Shown here: positions 38,094 to 47,307 of the stretch, piece by piece
How the letters are laid out: the number at the start of each line of letters is the position of its first letter
Position numbering within the stretch: the stretch's first letter is position 1
Source of the DNA: Frankineae bacterium MT45
GTDB lineage: Bacteria > Actinomycetota > Actinomycetes > Mycobacteriales > Jatrophihabitantaceae
Assembly: GCA_900100325.1 (NCBI GenBank)
Contig: LT629697.1
Location: forward strand, 2,229,423-2,293,422
Length of the DNA: 64,000 nucleotides
Direction of reading: 5' to 3'
Made by a program: the position numbers and the translations under genes
Notes under the pieces: model-generated
Told to the model about the DNA's origin: nothing
Database searches by the model: none
What the model saw: the letters and a program-made list of their open reading frames with translations, nothing else

Positions 38094-39610
38094 GCGAGGA
38101 GTCGGGCACGGTGAAGCGGGACGACCTGCGCCGTCTGGCCCAGACCCACCGGATGGTTCCGATCACCCGCACCCTCTTCGCCGATGCCGAGACGCCGGTC
38201 GGGGTGTACCGCAAGCTCGCCGCCGGGCGTCCGGGGACGTTCCTGCTCGAGTCGGCCGAACCGGGGCGCTCCTTCTCGCGCTGGTCCTTCGTCGGGGTGA
38301 ACTCCGTCGCGACGCTCACCAGCGAGGACGGTCAGGCCAGCTGGACCGGACTCGTGCCCGAGGGCGCGGGCGATGACACCGACCCGCTGCAGGCGCTCGG
38401 AGCGGCCTGGCGCGCGATCAAGGGCCCGCGACTGGCCGGGCTTCCGCCGCTCACCGGCGGCTTCGTCGGCCACCTCTCCTACGACGTGGTCCGGCGTATC
38501 GAGCGACTGCCTGATCTCGCCGTCGATGATCTCGGATTCCCGGAACTGACGATGCTGCTGGTCACTGATCTGGCCGCGGTCGATCACCATGAATGCAACG
38601 TCGTCCTGATCGCCAACGCGTTCGTGAACCCGCAGATGAGCGACGCCGAATTCGACTCCGCCTACGACGACGCGATCGGCCGTCTGGACGCGATGCAGCA
38701 GGCGCTTGCGGCATCGGCGGAGTCCACTATTGCGACCTCTGAGCTCGTGGTGGCGCCGCCGGCCACATCGCGAACACCTGACGGTGAGTATCAGCCGTCG
38801 GTCGAGCGGGCGCTGGAGGCGGTGCGGGCCGGTGAGGTCTTCCAGATCCAGATCGGCCAGCGGTTCGAGGTGGCGACCGACGCCGACTCCTTCGACATCT
38901 ACCGGGTGCTGCGCACGCTGAATCCCTCGCCGTACATGTACTTCCTCAAGCTGGACGACTTCGACATCGTCGGTTGCAGCCCCGAGGCTCTGGTCACGGT
39001 CACCGAGCGTCGCGCGGTCCTGCACCCGATCGCGGGCACGCGTCGCCGGGGCACCACGCCGGAGGCCGATGCGGCGCTAGCCACCGAGTTGATGAACGAC
39101 CCCAAGGAGCAGGCCGAGCACATCATGCTGGTCGATCTGGCCCGCAACGACCTCGGCCGTGTCTCGAAGCAGGGCTCGGTCGAGGTGGTTGAGTTCGGAG
39201 CCATCGAGCGCTACAGCCATGTCTGGCACATCGTCTCCAGCGTGCAGAGCGAGGTCGCGGAGGGGAAGGACGCCTTCGACGTCCTCACGGCCACCTTCCC
39301 GGCCGGGACGCTTACCGGGGCCCCGAAGGTGCGGGCGATGGAGCTGATCGACGAGCTCGAACCCGTCCGCCGCGGCATCTACGGCGGGGCCGTCGGCTAC
39401 CTGGACGCGGCCGGTGACCTTGACCTGGCTATCGCGATTCGCACCGCGGTGATCCGGGATCAGACCGCGTACGTCCAGGCATCGGCCGGCATCGTGGCCG
39501 ACAGCATTCCGGCCAACGAGGACCAGGAGACCCGCAGCAAGGCCAGGGCCGTCCTGCAGGCGATCGCCACCGCGCAGACGCTGCGACCAGTGAGCCCGCC
39601 GAGCCCGTGA
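38090..39610 (+). CDS. trpE: Anthranilate synthase component I
   Basis: Chorismate-utilising enzyme of 506 residues making anthranilate with a TrpG glutaminase that is not in this window. The N-terminal region carries [22 protein letters not shown], which holds the tryptophan feedback site (LLES-type motif). The C-terminal chorismate-binding domain has [29 protein letters not shown] and [22 protein letters not shown] start overlapping hisI, GTGA overlap with the next gene. Confidence 0.96.
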   Translation: MSEESGTVKRDDLRRLAQTHRMVPITRTLFADAETPVGVYRKLAAGRPGTFLLESAEPGRSFSRWSFVGVNSVATLTSEDGQASWTGLVPEGAGDDTDPLQALGAAWRAIKGPRLAGLPPLTGGFVGHLSYDVVRRIERLPDLAVDDLGFPELTMLLVTDLAAVDHHECNVVLIANAFVNPQMSDAEFDSAYDDAIGRLDAMQQALAASAESTIATSELVVAPPATSRTPDGEYQPSVERALEAVRAGEVFQIQIGQRFEVATDADSFDIYRVLRTLNPSPYMYFLKLDDFDIVGCSPEALVTVTERRAVLHPIAGTRRRGTTPEADAALATELMNDPKEQAEHIMLVDLARNDLGRVSKQGSVEVVEFGAIERYSHVWHIVSSVQSEVAEGKDAFDVLTATFPAGTLTGAPKVRAMELIDELEPVRRGIYGGAVGYLDAAGDLDLAIAIRTAVIRDQTAYVQASAGIVADSIPANEDQETRSKARAVLQAIATAQTLRPVSPPSP

Positions 39611-40287
39611 CGACACCTGCAAAGCCGGCCGGCACGTACCGCGAGTTCGCGGCCGTGCTGGTACTGCTGGCCGTCGGTGGCGCGCTGGCGCTGCTGTCGG
39701 CGGGACGGATCTGGCGCAGCATCACGGTGAGCCGGCCCCGTCCCCTGCCTGACGATGTCCTCCAGGCCAGCGGCCACTCCTTGCAGCCGGCGACCAGCGG
39801 GCTGGCCGTGGTGGCGCTGGCGGCAATCGTTGCGCTGCTGGCGACCGGGGCGCGAGTCCGCCAACTGATCGGCGGCGTGCTGGTCGTCGTCGGGGCCGGG
39901 CTGGTCTGGCAGGGAATCGTCGGACTGCGCCCGATCAGCACGGCCCACGGGTTGGCCCTCGTCAATTCCGCTCACTCCGGCGTGGGCGTAGCGGTGGACG
40001 CGTCGGTGCAGGTCGTCACTCACGCCGTGTGGCCCATGCTAGTGATGGTGGCCGGCGGGTTGGTCGTGCTGGCGGCGGTCGTCATCGTCGTCCGGGCGCC
40101 TCGCTGGCGGACGATGTCGCGGCGCTACGACGCACCTAAGGCCCCGGCCGAAGTGTCGGCCCAGCCGGAGTCCGAAGACGCTTCCGAGGCCACGACGGCG
40201 GCCGATGAGGGGGCGCCGCTCTCACCGGCAGCCCGTGACCTCGCGCTCTGGAAATCGCTGGATCGCGGTGAGGATCCCACAGCGTGA
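39607..40287 (+). CDS. Trp biosynthesis-associated membrane protein (TIGR02234-like)
   Basis: Membrane protein of 226 residues with four hydrophobic segments (about 14-32, 60-80, 86-104, 136-158) and a charged C-terminal tail ending LALWKSLDRGEDPT. Position directly after trpE with a GTGA overlap and this layout match the Trp-operon membrane protein family of actinobacteria. The biochemical role is not established; a part in tryptophan transport or regulation is only inferred. A small Trp-containing ORF starts at its stop. Confidence 0.82.
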   Translation: MTTPAKPAGTYREFAAVLVLLAVGGALALLSAGRIWRSITVSRPRPLPDDVLQASGHSLQPATSGLAVVALAAIVALLATGARVRQLIGGVLVVVGAGLVWQGIVGLRPISTAHGLALVNSAHSGVGVAVDASVQVVTHAVWPMLVMVAGGLVVLAAVVIVVRAPRWRTMSRRYDAPKAPAEVSAQPESEDASEATTAADEGAPLSPAARDLALWKSLDRGEDPTA

Positions 40288-40373
40288 ATGTGGTCTGGGT
40301 CGCTACCCGATGCACGTCACTCGACGTTGGCTGGCTAGCATCGCCTTACACAGATAATTTTTGGGGGCGGTGA
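40284..40373 (+). CDS. Candidate Trp-rich small ORF upstream of trpC
   Basis: A 29-codon frame starting GTG, overlapping the previous stop as GTGA and ending TGA 5 nt before trpC. It encodes Trp at positions 5, 17 and 27 (VNVVWV, VGWLAS, NFWGR). Three Trp in 29 is high for random GC-rich sequence. It may be a leader peptide that senses Trp-tRNA or a coupling ORF; no ribosome-profiling evidence is available. TAGCAT (40336-40341) and TAATTT (40355-40360) inside it could also be -10 elements for trpC. Confidence 0.4.
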   Translation: MNVVWVATRCTSLDVGWLASPYTDNFWGR

Positions 40374-40378
40374 CTGGA

Positions 40379-41191
40379 ATGACCGACGTTCTGCAGGAGA
40401 TCGTGGCAGGCGTTCGCGAAGACGTAGCCGCCCGTCAAGCGCTGACGTCACTTGACGAGGTGAAGGCACGGGCCGCTGCGGCCCCGCCGGCCAAGGACGC
40501 TCTGGCGGCTCTGATGAGCCCTGGAGTAGGGGTCATCGCCGAAGTTAAGCGGCGTAGCCCGTCCAAGGGAGCGCTGGCCGCGATCAGTGATCCGGCCTCC
40601 CTGGCCGCGGAGTACGCCGCCGGTGGCGCCCGCGTGATCAGCGTGCTCACCGAGCAGCGGCGCTTCGGCGGTTCGCTGGATGACCTGCGGGCGGTGCGGG
40701 CCCGCGTCGATGTGCCGGTGCTCCGCAAGGACTTCGTCGTCGGCTCGTACCAGGTTCACGAAGCCCGCGCCAACGGCGCCGACCTGGTGCTGCTCATCGT
40801 GGCCGCCCTCGACCAGAACACCTTGGTCGGGCTGCGCGAGCGCATCGAATCGCTCGGCATGACCGCGCTCGTCGAGGTGCACACTGAAGACGAGGCGAGC
40901 CGCGCCCTCGATGCAGGAGCCCGGGTCATCGGCGTGAACGCCCGCAACCTCGCCACCCTGCAGGTCGATCGCTCCACGTTCGAACGGATCGCACCGGGGC
41001 TTCCCAAGGATGTCGTGAAGATCGCCGAGTCAGGGGTGCGGGGTCCGCTCGACCTGATCGAGTACGCCGCCGCCGGAGCCGATGCGGTGCTGGTCGGGGA
41101 AGGTTTGGTCACGAAGGCCGATCCGCGGGCTGCGGTGGCCGAGCTGGTCACCGCCGGAGCGCATCCAGCGACGCCCCGCACGTCGCGCTGA
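40379..41191 (+). CDS. trpC: Indole-3-glycerol phosphate synthase
   Basis: TIM-barrel enzyme of 270 residues, the fourth tryptophan step. It has the catalytic lysines in [11 protein letters not shown] and VLRKDFVVG, the Glu in [23 protein letters not shown], and [12 protein letters not shown] 40379 has GGGGGCGG 8 nt upstream; alternative starts GTG 40370 and TTG 40361 are in the same frame. It is monofunctional, with no fused TrpF, which fits PriA covering that step. The following genes run the other way. Confidence 0.95.
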   Translation: MTDVLQEIVAGVREDVAARQALTSLDEVKARAAAAPPAKDALAALMSPGVGVIAEVKRRSPSKGALAAISDPASLAAEYAAGGARVISVLTEQRRFGGSLDDLRAVRARVDVPVLRKDFVVGSYQVHEARANGADLVLLIVAALDQNTLVGLRERIESLGMTALVEVHTEDEASRALDAGARVIGVNARNLATLQVDRSTFERIAPGLPKDVVKIAESGVRGPLDLIEYAAAGADAVLVGEGLVTKADPRAAVAELVTAGAHPATPRTSR

Positions 41192-41193
41192 CC

Positions 41194-42156
41194 TCACCCG
41201 ACCGTGTGCCACGGCGGACGCTCACCCAGCGGTACCCGACGCTCCAACCAGTGGTTCTCGCCTGAGCGCTCGTACTGACGCAGCACCGCCTGCTCAGTCT
41301 CGTCCTCGGCCTCCGGTCGGAGACCGGAGCGGCGATCGGCGACCGCGATGATCTCCGTCGCCATCACCCCCAAATCGTGGATGGTCTGATGGCGATGGGC
41401 CCGCTGGCCGAGGTCGACCTGGGCGATCGCCGCCGTGCCGCGCCGGCGCGCGGTGTCGAGCAGGGTGGCTAGTTCGATGCCGTACCCGACGGGAATGGGC
41501 AGTGTTTCTATGAGCGATCTGCGGATCGCCCACTCGCCGGCCAGGGGTTGGACGAGTCCGCTCAGCTCTGGCCAGCGCAGGGTCAGCAGGGGGCGGGCCA
41601 CCAGTTCGGTCACCCGTCCGCCCTGCGGCCGGGCTGTGCGAGCGGCATCGTCGCCACCGTCGGCGCGGTCGTCGAAGAGCCGATCGTAGAACCCCTTGAC
41701 CAGCTCGACCTCAGGGTGGTTCAGCAGCGGACCGAGGAGGCCGGTGACGAAATGGACGCCCCATTCCAGCAGGTCGGCGTCGACGAAGACCAGCAGGTCG
41801 GCCCGGGTGACGAAGAGCGACTTCCACAATGCCTCGCCTTTTCCTGGATGAACTCCAAGATCGTCTCGTACGTCTGCCACGGAGGAGACCGCGGCGCCGG
41901 CCGCCTGCGCGACCCGGGCCGTCGCGTCGGTGGAGAGTGAATCCATCACGATCAACTCGTCGACCAGCGCGGTGGACGTCGGCATCAGCGCGTCGCGGAT
42001 CTGGGCCACCACGCCGCCGACGGTCTCCGCCTCGTTGCGGGCCGGGATGACGACGGCGACGCGAAGGTCGTGTCGGCGCTTCGCCTCGAGCAGGTCGTCC
42101 ACGCTCCACTGCGACCCGCTGAAGGTCCGTACCGCCGGTTGGGGCACAGCGGGCAT
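41194..42156 (-). CDS. gpgS: Glucosyl-3-phosphoglycerate synthase
   Basis: GT81-type retaining glycosyltransferase of 320 residues. It joins glucose from a nucleotide sugar to 3-phosphoglycerate, the first step to glucosylglycerate and methylglucose lipopolysaccharide. Motifs: VAVVIPARNEAETVG, the DxD metal site in LVFVDADLLEWG, GKGEALWKS, and the acceptor loop ELSGLVQPLAGEWAIRR. ATG 42156 was chosen because similarity begins just after (FSGSQWSVDDLL) and it sits 4 nt after the folP2 stop. The folP2-gpgS order is the same as in mycobacteria (Rv1207-Rv1208). It converges with trpC, with only 2 nt between the stops. Confidence 0.92.
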   Translation of the reverse strand: MPAVPQPAVRTFSGSQWSVDDLLEAKRRHDLRVAVVIPARNEAETVGGVVAQIRDALMPTSTALVDELIVMDSLSTDATARVAQAAGAAVSSVADVRDDLGVHPGKGEALWKSLFVTRADLLVFVDADLLEWGVHFVTGLLGPLLNHPEVELVKGFYDRLFDDRADGGDDAARTARPQGGRVTELVARPLLTLRWPELSGLVQPLAGEWAIRRSLIETLPIPVGYGIELATLLDTARRRGTAAIAQVDLGQRAHRHQTIHDLGVMATEIIAVADRRSGLRPEAEDETEQAVLRQYERSGENHWLERRVPLGERPPWHTVG

Positions 42157-42160
42157 GGGC

Positions 42161-43024
42161 TCAGGCCAGCCCGCGCTTGTTGCGGGCCGGCTGGCGGCTG
42201 CCACGGATGCTCGCCACCATGTCGAGCGTCTGCCGGGTCTCGAGCACGTTGTGGGCTCGGAACACCTGGGCCCCGAACCAGGCACAGAGCGAGGTGGTGG
42301 CCAGCGTGCCGACGAGGCGGTCATCCAGGGCAACGTCCAGCGTCTCGCCGACGAAATCCTTGTTGGAGAGGGAGACGAGCACCGGCCACCCAGTCTCGAC
42401 CATCTCGCTCAGGCGGCGCGTCACCTCCAGCGAATGGCGGGTGTTCTTGCCGAAATCGTGCCCCGGGTCGATGAGGATGCGGCGCCGGTCGACCCCGACC
42501 GCCACGGCCTGCTCGGCCAGCCCGACGGTGCGGCTCAGGACGTCGGCCATGACGTCCGGGTAGCTGACCCGGTGCGGCCGGGTGCGTGGCGGCAGGCCGC
42601 CGGCGTGGGTGCAGACGAGAGCCACGTCGAACTCCGCCGCGACCGCTGCCAGTTTCGGATCGTGCCCACCCCAGGCATCGTTGAGGATGTCGGCCCCTGC
42701 CTCGCAGACGCCCCGCCCCACCTCGTGCCGCCAGGTATCGACGCTGATCAGCAGGTCCGGGTGACGGTCGCGGACGGCGGCGACGAAAGAGACGGTCCGG
42801 TCGAGTTCCTCGGCGGTGTCGACGTCAGCTCCGGGGGCCGCCTTCACCCCGCCGATATCGACGATGTCAGCCCCCTGGGCGACGACCTCGTCGACCCGCT
42901 CCAACGCCGCGTCGAAGGCGTAGGTGGCGCCACGGTCGTAGAAGGAATCCGGCGTCCGGTTCACGATGGCCATCACCAGCAGATCGCTCGCCTGGTATTC
43001 ACGTCTGCCCAGCGCCAAGACCAC
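42161..43024 (-). CDS. folP2: Dihydropteroate synthase paralogue FolP2
   Basis: Pterin-binding TIM-barrel protein of 287 residues. It has the DHPS landmarks VMAIVNRTPDSFYDRGATY, ADIVDIGGVKAAPGA, ISVDTWRHEV, ILNDAWGGHD and IDPGHDFGKNT. The form with DFGKNTRHSLEV and its neighbour gpgS identifies the actinobacterial FolP2 group, reported not to replace true DHPS. Its real role is unsettled; the tight link to gpgS suggests a role near glucosylglycerate or MGLP. GTG 43024 start, divergent from trpB. Confidence 0.88.
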   Translation of the reverse strand: MVLALGRREYQASDLLVMAIVNRTPDSFYDRGATYAFDAALERVDEVVAQGADIVDIGGVKAAPGADVDTAEELDRTVSFVAAVRDRHPDLLISVDTWRHEVGRGVCEAGADILNDAWGGHDPKLAAVAAEFDVALVCTHAGGLPPRTRPHRVSYPDVMADVLSRTVGLAEQAVAVGVDRRRILIDPGHDFGKNTRHSLEVTRRLSEMVETGWPVLVSLSNKDFVGETLDVALDDRLVGTLATTSLCAWFGAQVFRAHNVLETRQTLDMVASIRGSRQPARNKRGLA

Positions 43025-43067
43025 AGGGCCACTCTAGTGCGCAGCAATTGTGCTTGGCCGGGCCCGC

Positions 43068-43073
43068 TAAGCT
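43068..43073 (+). promoter_or_regulatory. -10 element (TAAGCT) of the trpB leader transcript
   Basis: TAAGCT lies 7 nt before ATG 43081, the same spacing seen at other apparently leaderless starts in this window. No good -35 is visible. Confidence 0.45.
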
Positions 43074-43080
43074 GTCGGGT

Positions 43081-43122
43081 ATGAATGCGGCTCTGAACCA
43101 CAGCGGGCGATGGCACCGGTGA
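43081..43122 (+). CDS. Candidate leader peptide of trpB-trpA
   Basis: A 13-codon ORF ([13 protein letters not shown]) with one Trp codon near its end, lying directly behind a -10 box and ending where a 7-bp hairpin begins. It starts 91 nt before trpB. Layout resembles an attenuation leader, though one Trp codon is fewer than in classical trpL. Confidence 0.4.
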   Translation: MNAALNHSGRWHR

Positions 43123-43134
43123 CGTCGCGTCACC
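43118..43134 (+). promoter_or_regulatory. Hairpin overlapping the trpB leader stop
   Basis: Perfect stem GGTGACG/CGTCACC with loop TCG, covering the leader stop codon. A ribosome held at the Trp codon (43111-43113) would cover the left arm. Confidence 0.45.
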
Positions 43135-43171
43135 CCTACCCATCTGCCTTCTGACCCTTCTGGAGCTTGCA

Positions 43172-44368
43172 ATGACCACTGTCGTACCTGACCCCACCGG
43201 CCACTTCGGCGTCTATGGCGGTCGCTTCGTCCCCGAGGCCCTGGTCGCCGCCCTCGACGAACTCACCGTCGCCTTCGACGCGGCGATCATCGACCCCGTC
43301 TTCACCGACGAACTGACCCGGCTGCTGCGCGACTACGCCGGCCGCCCCTCCATCCTGACCGACGCCCCGAAGTTCGGCGCCCAGGCCGGAGGTGCTCGGA
43401 TCCTGCTTAAGCGTGAGGACCTGAACCACACCGGTTCGCACAAGATCAACAACGTCCTCGGGCAGGCCCTGCTCACGCAACGCCTCGGCAAGTCCCGGGT
43501 GATCGCCGAGACCGGCGCCGGCCAGCACGGCGTGGCGACGGCGACGGCGGCGGCCCTGCTCGGCCTCGACTGCACCGTCTACATGGGCGAGGAGGACACT
43601 CGCCGGCAGGCCCTCAACGTCGCCCGGATGCGACTGCTCGGGGCTGAAGTGGTCCCGGTGGCCACCGGGTCGCGAACGCTGAAGGACGCGATCAACGAGG
43701 CATTCCGGGACTGGGTCGCCAACGTCGACAACACCCACTACCTCTTCGGCACCTCAGCCGGCCCGCACCCCATTCCGAGAATGGTCCGGGAATTCCACCG
43801 GGTTATCGGCAACGAGGCCCGCGCCCAGGTTCTGGAACGGGTGGGGCGGCTGCCGGACGTGGTGGCCGCCTGTGTCGGTGGTGGGAGCAACGCCATCGGA
43901 ATCTTCGCCGCCTTTATCGACGATCCGTCGGTCCGCCTGCTCGGCTTCGAGGCCGGGGGAGACGGTGTCGAGACCGGCCGCCATGCGGCCACGATCACCG
44001 GCGGGACGCCCGGTGTCCTGCACGGCGCCCGCTCCTACCTGCTGCAGGACGAGAACGGCCAGACGATCGAGTCGCACTCGATCTCGGCCGGCCTGGACTA
44101 CCCCGGCGTCGGACCTGAGCACTCCTATCTGCACGACATCGGCCGGGCTGAGTACCGCCCCATCACCGACGCCGAAGCGATGGAGGCCTTCTCCCTGCTC
44201 TGTCGTACCGAGGGGATCATCCCGGCCATCGAGTCCTCGCATGCGCTGGCCGGGGCGATCAAGGTCGGTCGTGAACTCGGCCCGGACGCGGTGATCCTGG
44301 TCAACCTCTCCGGCCGAGGTGACAAGGACGTCGAGACCGCATCGCACTACTTCGGGTTGGTCAAGTGA
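43172..44368 (+). CDS. trpB: Tryptophan synthase beta chain
   Basis: PLP enzyme of 398 residues condensing indole and serine. It carries Lys91 in HTGSHKINN, the Glu in AETGAGQHG, the phosphate loop [10 protein letters not shown], and SGRGDKD near the end; this is the TrpB1 class that pairs with TrpA. The ATG has CTGGAG 6 nt upstream. It starts a separate transcription unit because gpgS-folP2 lies between it and trpC; the 147-nt spacer carries a candidate leader. Confidence 0.97.
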   Translation: MTTVVPDPTGHFGVYGGRFVPEALVAALDELTVAFDAAIIDPVFTDELTRLLRDYAGRPSILTDAPKFGAQAGGARILLKREDLNHTGSHKINNVLGQALLTQRLGKSRVIAETGAGQHGVATATAAALLGLDCTVYMGEEDTRRQALNVARMRLLGAEVVPVATGSRTLKDAINEAFRDWVANVDNTHYLFGTSAGPHPIPRMVREFHRVIGNEARAQVLERVGRLPDVVAACVGGGSNAIGIFAAFIDDPSVRLLGFEAGGDGVETGRHAATITGGTPGVLHGARSYLLQDENGQTIESHSISAGLDYPGVGPEHSYLHDIGRAEYRPITDAEAMEAFSLLCRTEGIIPAIESSHALAGAIKVGRELGPDAVILVNLSGRGDKDVETASHYFGLVK

Positions 44369-45177
44369 TGAGCGAAGAACTGGTCGCCACCACCGCTCTG
44401 CAGCGCAGCCTGCAGCAGGCTCGCAGCGCCGGCCGGGCCGCGCTCATCGGCTATCTGCCGGTCGGCTTCCCCGACGTCGACACGTCGATCGAGGCCATGC
44501 TCGCGATGGTGGCCAACGGCGTCGACGTCATCGAGGTCGGCGTGCCGTACAGCGACCCGGGCATGGACGGGCCGACGATCCAGGCCGCGGTCGAACCGGC
44601 GGTGCAGGCCGGCGTCGCGATGCGGGATGTGCTCCGCGCGGTCCGGGCCATCAGCGAAGCCGGTGCCGCCGCCGTGGTGATGTCCTACTGGAACCCGATC
44701 GATCGCTACGGGGTGGAGCGCTTCTGCGCCGACCTGGCCGCGGCCGGCGGATCGGGAACGATCACGCCCGATCTCATCCCGGACGAGGCAGGGGAGTGGC
44801 TCGCGGCCACCGACGCCCATTCGCTGGATCGGATCTTTCTGGTTGCGCCGTCCTCCACCGAGGCGCGCCTGCGGGCGACCACCGCCAGCTGCCGCGGCTT
44901 CGTCTATGCCGCCTCGACGATGGGCGTCACCGGAGCGCGGGCCGACGTCTCCGATGCCGCCCGCGCGCTCGTCGCCCGCACCCGCGCCGTCAGCGAAATC
45001 CCGGTCTGCGTCGGGTTGGGCGTCTCGAACGCGAGCCAGGCTCGTGAGATCGGCGGCTTCGCCGACGGTGTCATCGTCGGTTCGGCGCTGGTGCGCAAGC
45101 TGCTCGACAGTCCGGACGAGGCCGGGGTGGCCGCCGTCGGCGAGCTGACGGCGCAGCTACGCGCGGGCCTCGACTGA
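44368..45177 (+). CDS. trpA: Tryptophan synthase alpha chain
   Basis: TIM-barrel lyase of 269 residues releasing indole from indole-3-glycerol phosphate. Catalytic residues are Glu56 in IEVGVPYSDP and Asp67 in GMDGPTIQ; the phosphate site GVTGARA and GLGVSNASQA are present. ATG 44368 shares one base with the trpB stop (TGATG); GTG 44365 is an equally possible start, adding one residue. It forms the alpha2beta2 complex with TrpB. Confidence 0.95.
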   Translation: MSEELVATTALQRSLQQARSAGRAALIGYLPVGFPDVDTSIEAMLAMVANGVDVIEVGVPYSDPGMDGPTIQAAVEPAVQAGVAMRDVLRAVRAISEAGAAAVVMSYWNPIDRYGVERFCADLAAAGGSGTITPDLIPDEAGEWLAATDAHSLDRIFLVAPSSTEARLRATTASCRGFVYAASTMGVTGARADVSDAARALVARTRAVSEIPVCVGLGVSNASQAREIGGFADGVIVGSALVRKLLDSPDEAGVAAVGELTAQLRAGLD

Positions 45178-45237
45178 CCCTCGCGGACTCCCGGGCTGGC
45201 TCGGCTCCGGCTCGGCTCATCCGGCCGCGGCCGCTGA

Positions 45238-46230
45238 TCAGCGGGTGACGATGAGCTTCCCGGTGCTGTGCCGCCCCTCCAGATCGTTGTAGGCCTGCGC
45301 GACGTCATCGAGCGCGTACCGACCACCGATCTCCAAGGCCAGCCTGTCGCTGGCCAGCGCGTCGAGGATCTCCCCGGAGCGCCAACGGAACTCCTCGGTG
45401 GTGGCGACGTAGTCGGCCAGGGTCGGGCGGGTGACGAAGAGCGAACCACCCCAGTTCAGCCGCTGGACGTCGAATGGTGGCACCTGCCCGCTGGCGGCGC
45501 CGAAGATGGCCAGCGTCCCGCGACGGGCCAGCGATGCAAGCGATGCATCGAAGCTGGCCGCCCCGACCCCGTCATATACCGCCTGGACTCCCTGGCCGTT
45601 GTTCTGGTCACGCACCGCCGCCGCGAAGGCGACCGGGTCGGCGGTGGGCGTGCTGCGCAGCACGACGTCCGCTCCGGCGGCCGAGGCCTTCTCCGCCTTC
45701 GCGTCGGTGGATACGACGCCGATGACCCGAGCCCCGCGTTGGCGGGCGAGCTGCACCAGCAGTTGTCCGACGCCACCGGCCGCCGCGTGCACCACCACCG
45801 TGTCGCCGTCCTGGATCGGGTAGGTGGAGGTGGCGAGGTAGTGCGCCGTCATTCCCTGCAGCATCGCCGCCGCCGCGACGTCCAGCTCCAACCCGTTGGG
45901 GACCTTGGCGGCGTTGTTCGCGAGCACGTTCAGCGACTCGGCGTGCGAGCCGAGTGCGGTCGACCAGGCAACCCGATCCCCGACCTCGAACCCGGCTACC
46001 GCACTACCCACTTCGGTGACCACGCCTGCCCCCTCCATCCCGAGCGGGAACGGAGTCGGGATCGGGTAGATGCCCTCGCGCTGGTACACGTCGACGAAGT
46101 TGATGCCCGACGCGGCGACTTGGACCCGGAGCTGATCGGCGGCCGGCTCCGGCAGCTCCACCGGCTGTAGCGATAGCACATCGGGGCCACCGGAGCGGGT
46201 GACGACGACGGCGGTTGTCTCTTCGGTCAT
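45238..46230 (-). CDS. Zinc-free quinone oxidoreductase (MDR superfamily)
   Basis: NADPH-dependent quinone reductase of 330 residues in the medium-chain dehydrogenase/reductase family. It has the GroES-like domain (SGINFVDVYQREG, PFPLGMEGAGVV), then the Rossmann domain with VVVHAAAGGVGQLLVQLA. The structural zinc cysteines are absent, as in the QOR branch. ATG 46230 begins the domain; TACCGT (46238-46243 on this strand) ends 7 nt upstream and would give a leaderless mRNA. It is divergent from lgt. Confidence 0.88.
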   Translation of the reverse strand: MTEETTAVVVTRSGGPDVLSLQPVELPEPAADQLRVQVAASGINFVDVYQREGIYPIPTPFPLGMEGAGVVTEVGSAVAGFEVGDRVAWSTALGSHAESLNVLANNAAKVPNGLELDVAAAAMLQGMTAHYLATSTYPIQDGDTVVVHAAAGGVGQLLVQLARQRGARVIGVVSTDAKAEKASAAGADVVLRSTPTADPVAFAAAVRDQNNGQGVQAVYDGVGAASFDASLASLARRGTLAIFGAASGQVPPFDVQRLNWGGSLFVTRPTLADYVATTEEFRWRSGEILDALASDRLALEIGGRYALDDVAQAYNDLEGRHSTGKLIVTR

Positions 46231-46259
46231 GGAGTTCACGGTAGTAACTCGTCCTCGTC

Positions 46260-46265
46260 TACGGT
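46260..46265 (+). promoter_or_regulatory. -10 element (TACGGT) of leaderless lgt
   Basis: TACGGT ends 6 nt before the lgt GTG; there is no Shine-Dalgarno. It sits almost back-to-back with the -10 of the divergent oxidoreductase gene. Confidence 0.45.
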
Positions 46266-46271
46266 TAGCTG

Positions 46272-47306
46272 GTGCGAGTTCTAGCTTCGATCCCCAGCCC
46301 GTCACAGAGCGTCTGGCACCTCGGCCCCTTGCCGATCCGGGCCTACGCGCTCTGCATCGTGCTGGGTATCTTCGTGGCCGTCTGGCTGACGATTCGGCGC
46401 TGGCGAGACGTCGGCGGTGTCGACGAGGACATCTGGGACGTCGCCGGCTGGGCCATCGTCTTCGGCATCATCGGCGGCCGCCTGTACCACGTCATCACCG
46501 ACCCTGAGCTGTACTTCAAAGCGGTGCCGCCCGACTCCTCGGCCCACCCGCTGAACGCCTTCAAGATCTGGGATGGCGGGCTCGGCATCTGGGGCGCGGT
46601 GGCTCTTGGCGGGGTGGGTGCCTGGATCGGTTGCCGTCGTAAGGGCATCCGGCTCAGTTCCTTCGCCGATGCCGCGGCGCCCGGGATCGTGCTGGCCCAG
46701 GGCATAGGCCGCTGGGGGAACTGGTTCAACAACGAGCTCTACGGCGGGCCGACGAGCCTTCCCTGGCGGTTGGAGATCCACCGGGTCGACGTCGTCACCG
46801 GCCAGTCACTCCTCGACGACCACGGCCACGCCATCGTGCTGGGGTACTTCCAGCCGACGTTCCTCTACGAATCTATCTGGGATATCGCGCTGGCTTTCGT
46901 TCTCATCTACGCCTCCCGGCGCTGGACGCTCGGGCGCGGAAATGTCTTCGCTCTCTACGTGATGCTCTACACGGTTGGCCGGGCCTGGATCGAGGCGCTG
47001 CGCGAGGATCACGCCAATCACATTCTGGGACTGCGCCTGAATGATTGGACCTCGATCATCGTCTTCATCGGGGCTCTGATCTGGTTCCTGCGCAATCGTT
47101 CCGTCCCGTCCGGACCGATCTATACCGACGACCGCCGGGAGGCGGCGGCCGACTCAGCGGCAGAGCCCGACGCTCTCGCCGACGCGGCGACGGGGGATGA
47201 CTTGCCGGCGGTGACCGCCGATGGGTCGCCGGACGGCACGGCCGAAGCTGCGCCGGACGTCACGGCTGACACCTCGCCGGATACTGCGCAGCAGCGCCTT
47301 GACTGA
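46272..47306 (+). CDS. lgt: Prolipoprotein diacylglyceryl transferase
   Basis: Seven-TM enzyme that moves diacylglycerol from phosphatidylglycerol to the lipobox cysteine of prolipoproteins. The 344-residue protein has the Lgt signature GRWGNWFNNELYG (146-158), GGRLYHVITD, and KIWDGGLGIWG. A disordered acidic Ala/Asp-rich tail of about 60 residues follows the last membrane helix, as in other actinobacterial Lgt proteins. GTG start. Its product feeds LspA (17.3 kb). Confidence 0.95.
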   Translation: MRVLASIPSPSQSVWHLGPLPIRAYALCIVLGIFVAVWLTIRRWRDVGGVDEDIWDVAGWAIVFGIIGGRLYHVITDPELYFKAVPPDSSAHPLNAFKIWDGGLGIWGAVALGGVGAWIGCRRKGIRLSSFADAAAPGIVLAQGIGRWGNWFNNELYGGPTSLPWRLEIHRVDVVTGQSLLDDHGHAIVLGYFQPTFLYESIWDIALAFVLIYASRRWTLGRGNVFALYVMLYTVGRAWIEALREDHANHILGLRLNDWTSIIVFIGALIWFLRNRSVPSGPIYTDDRREAAADSAAEPDALADAATGDDLPAVTADGSPDGTAEAAPDVTADTSPDTAQQRLD

Positions 47307-47307
47307 C

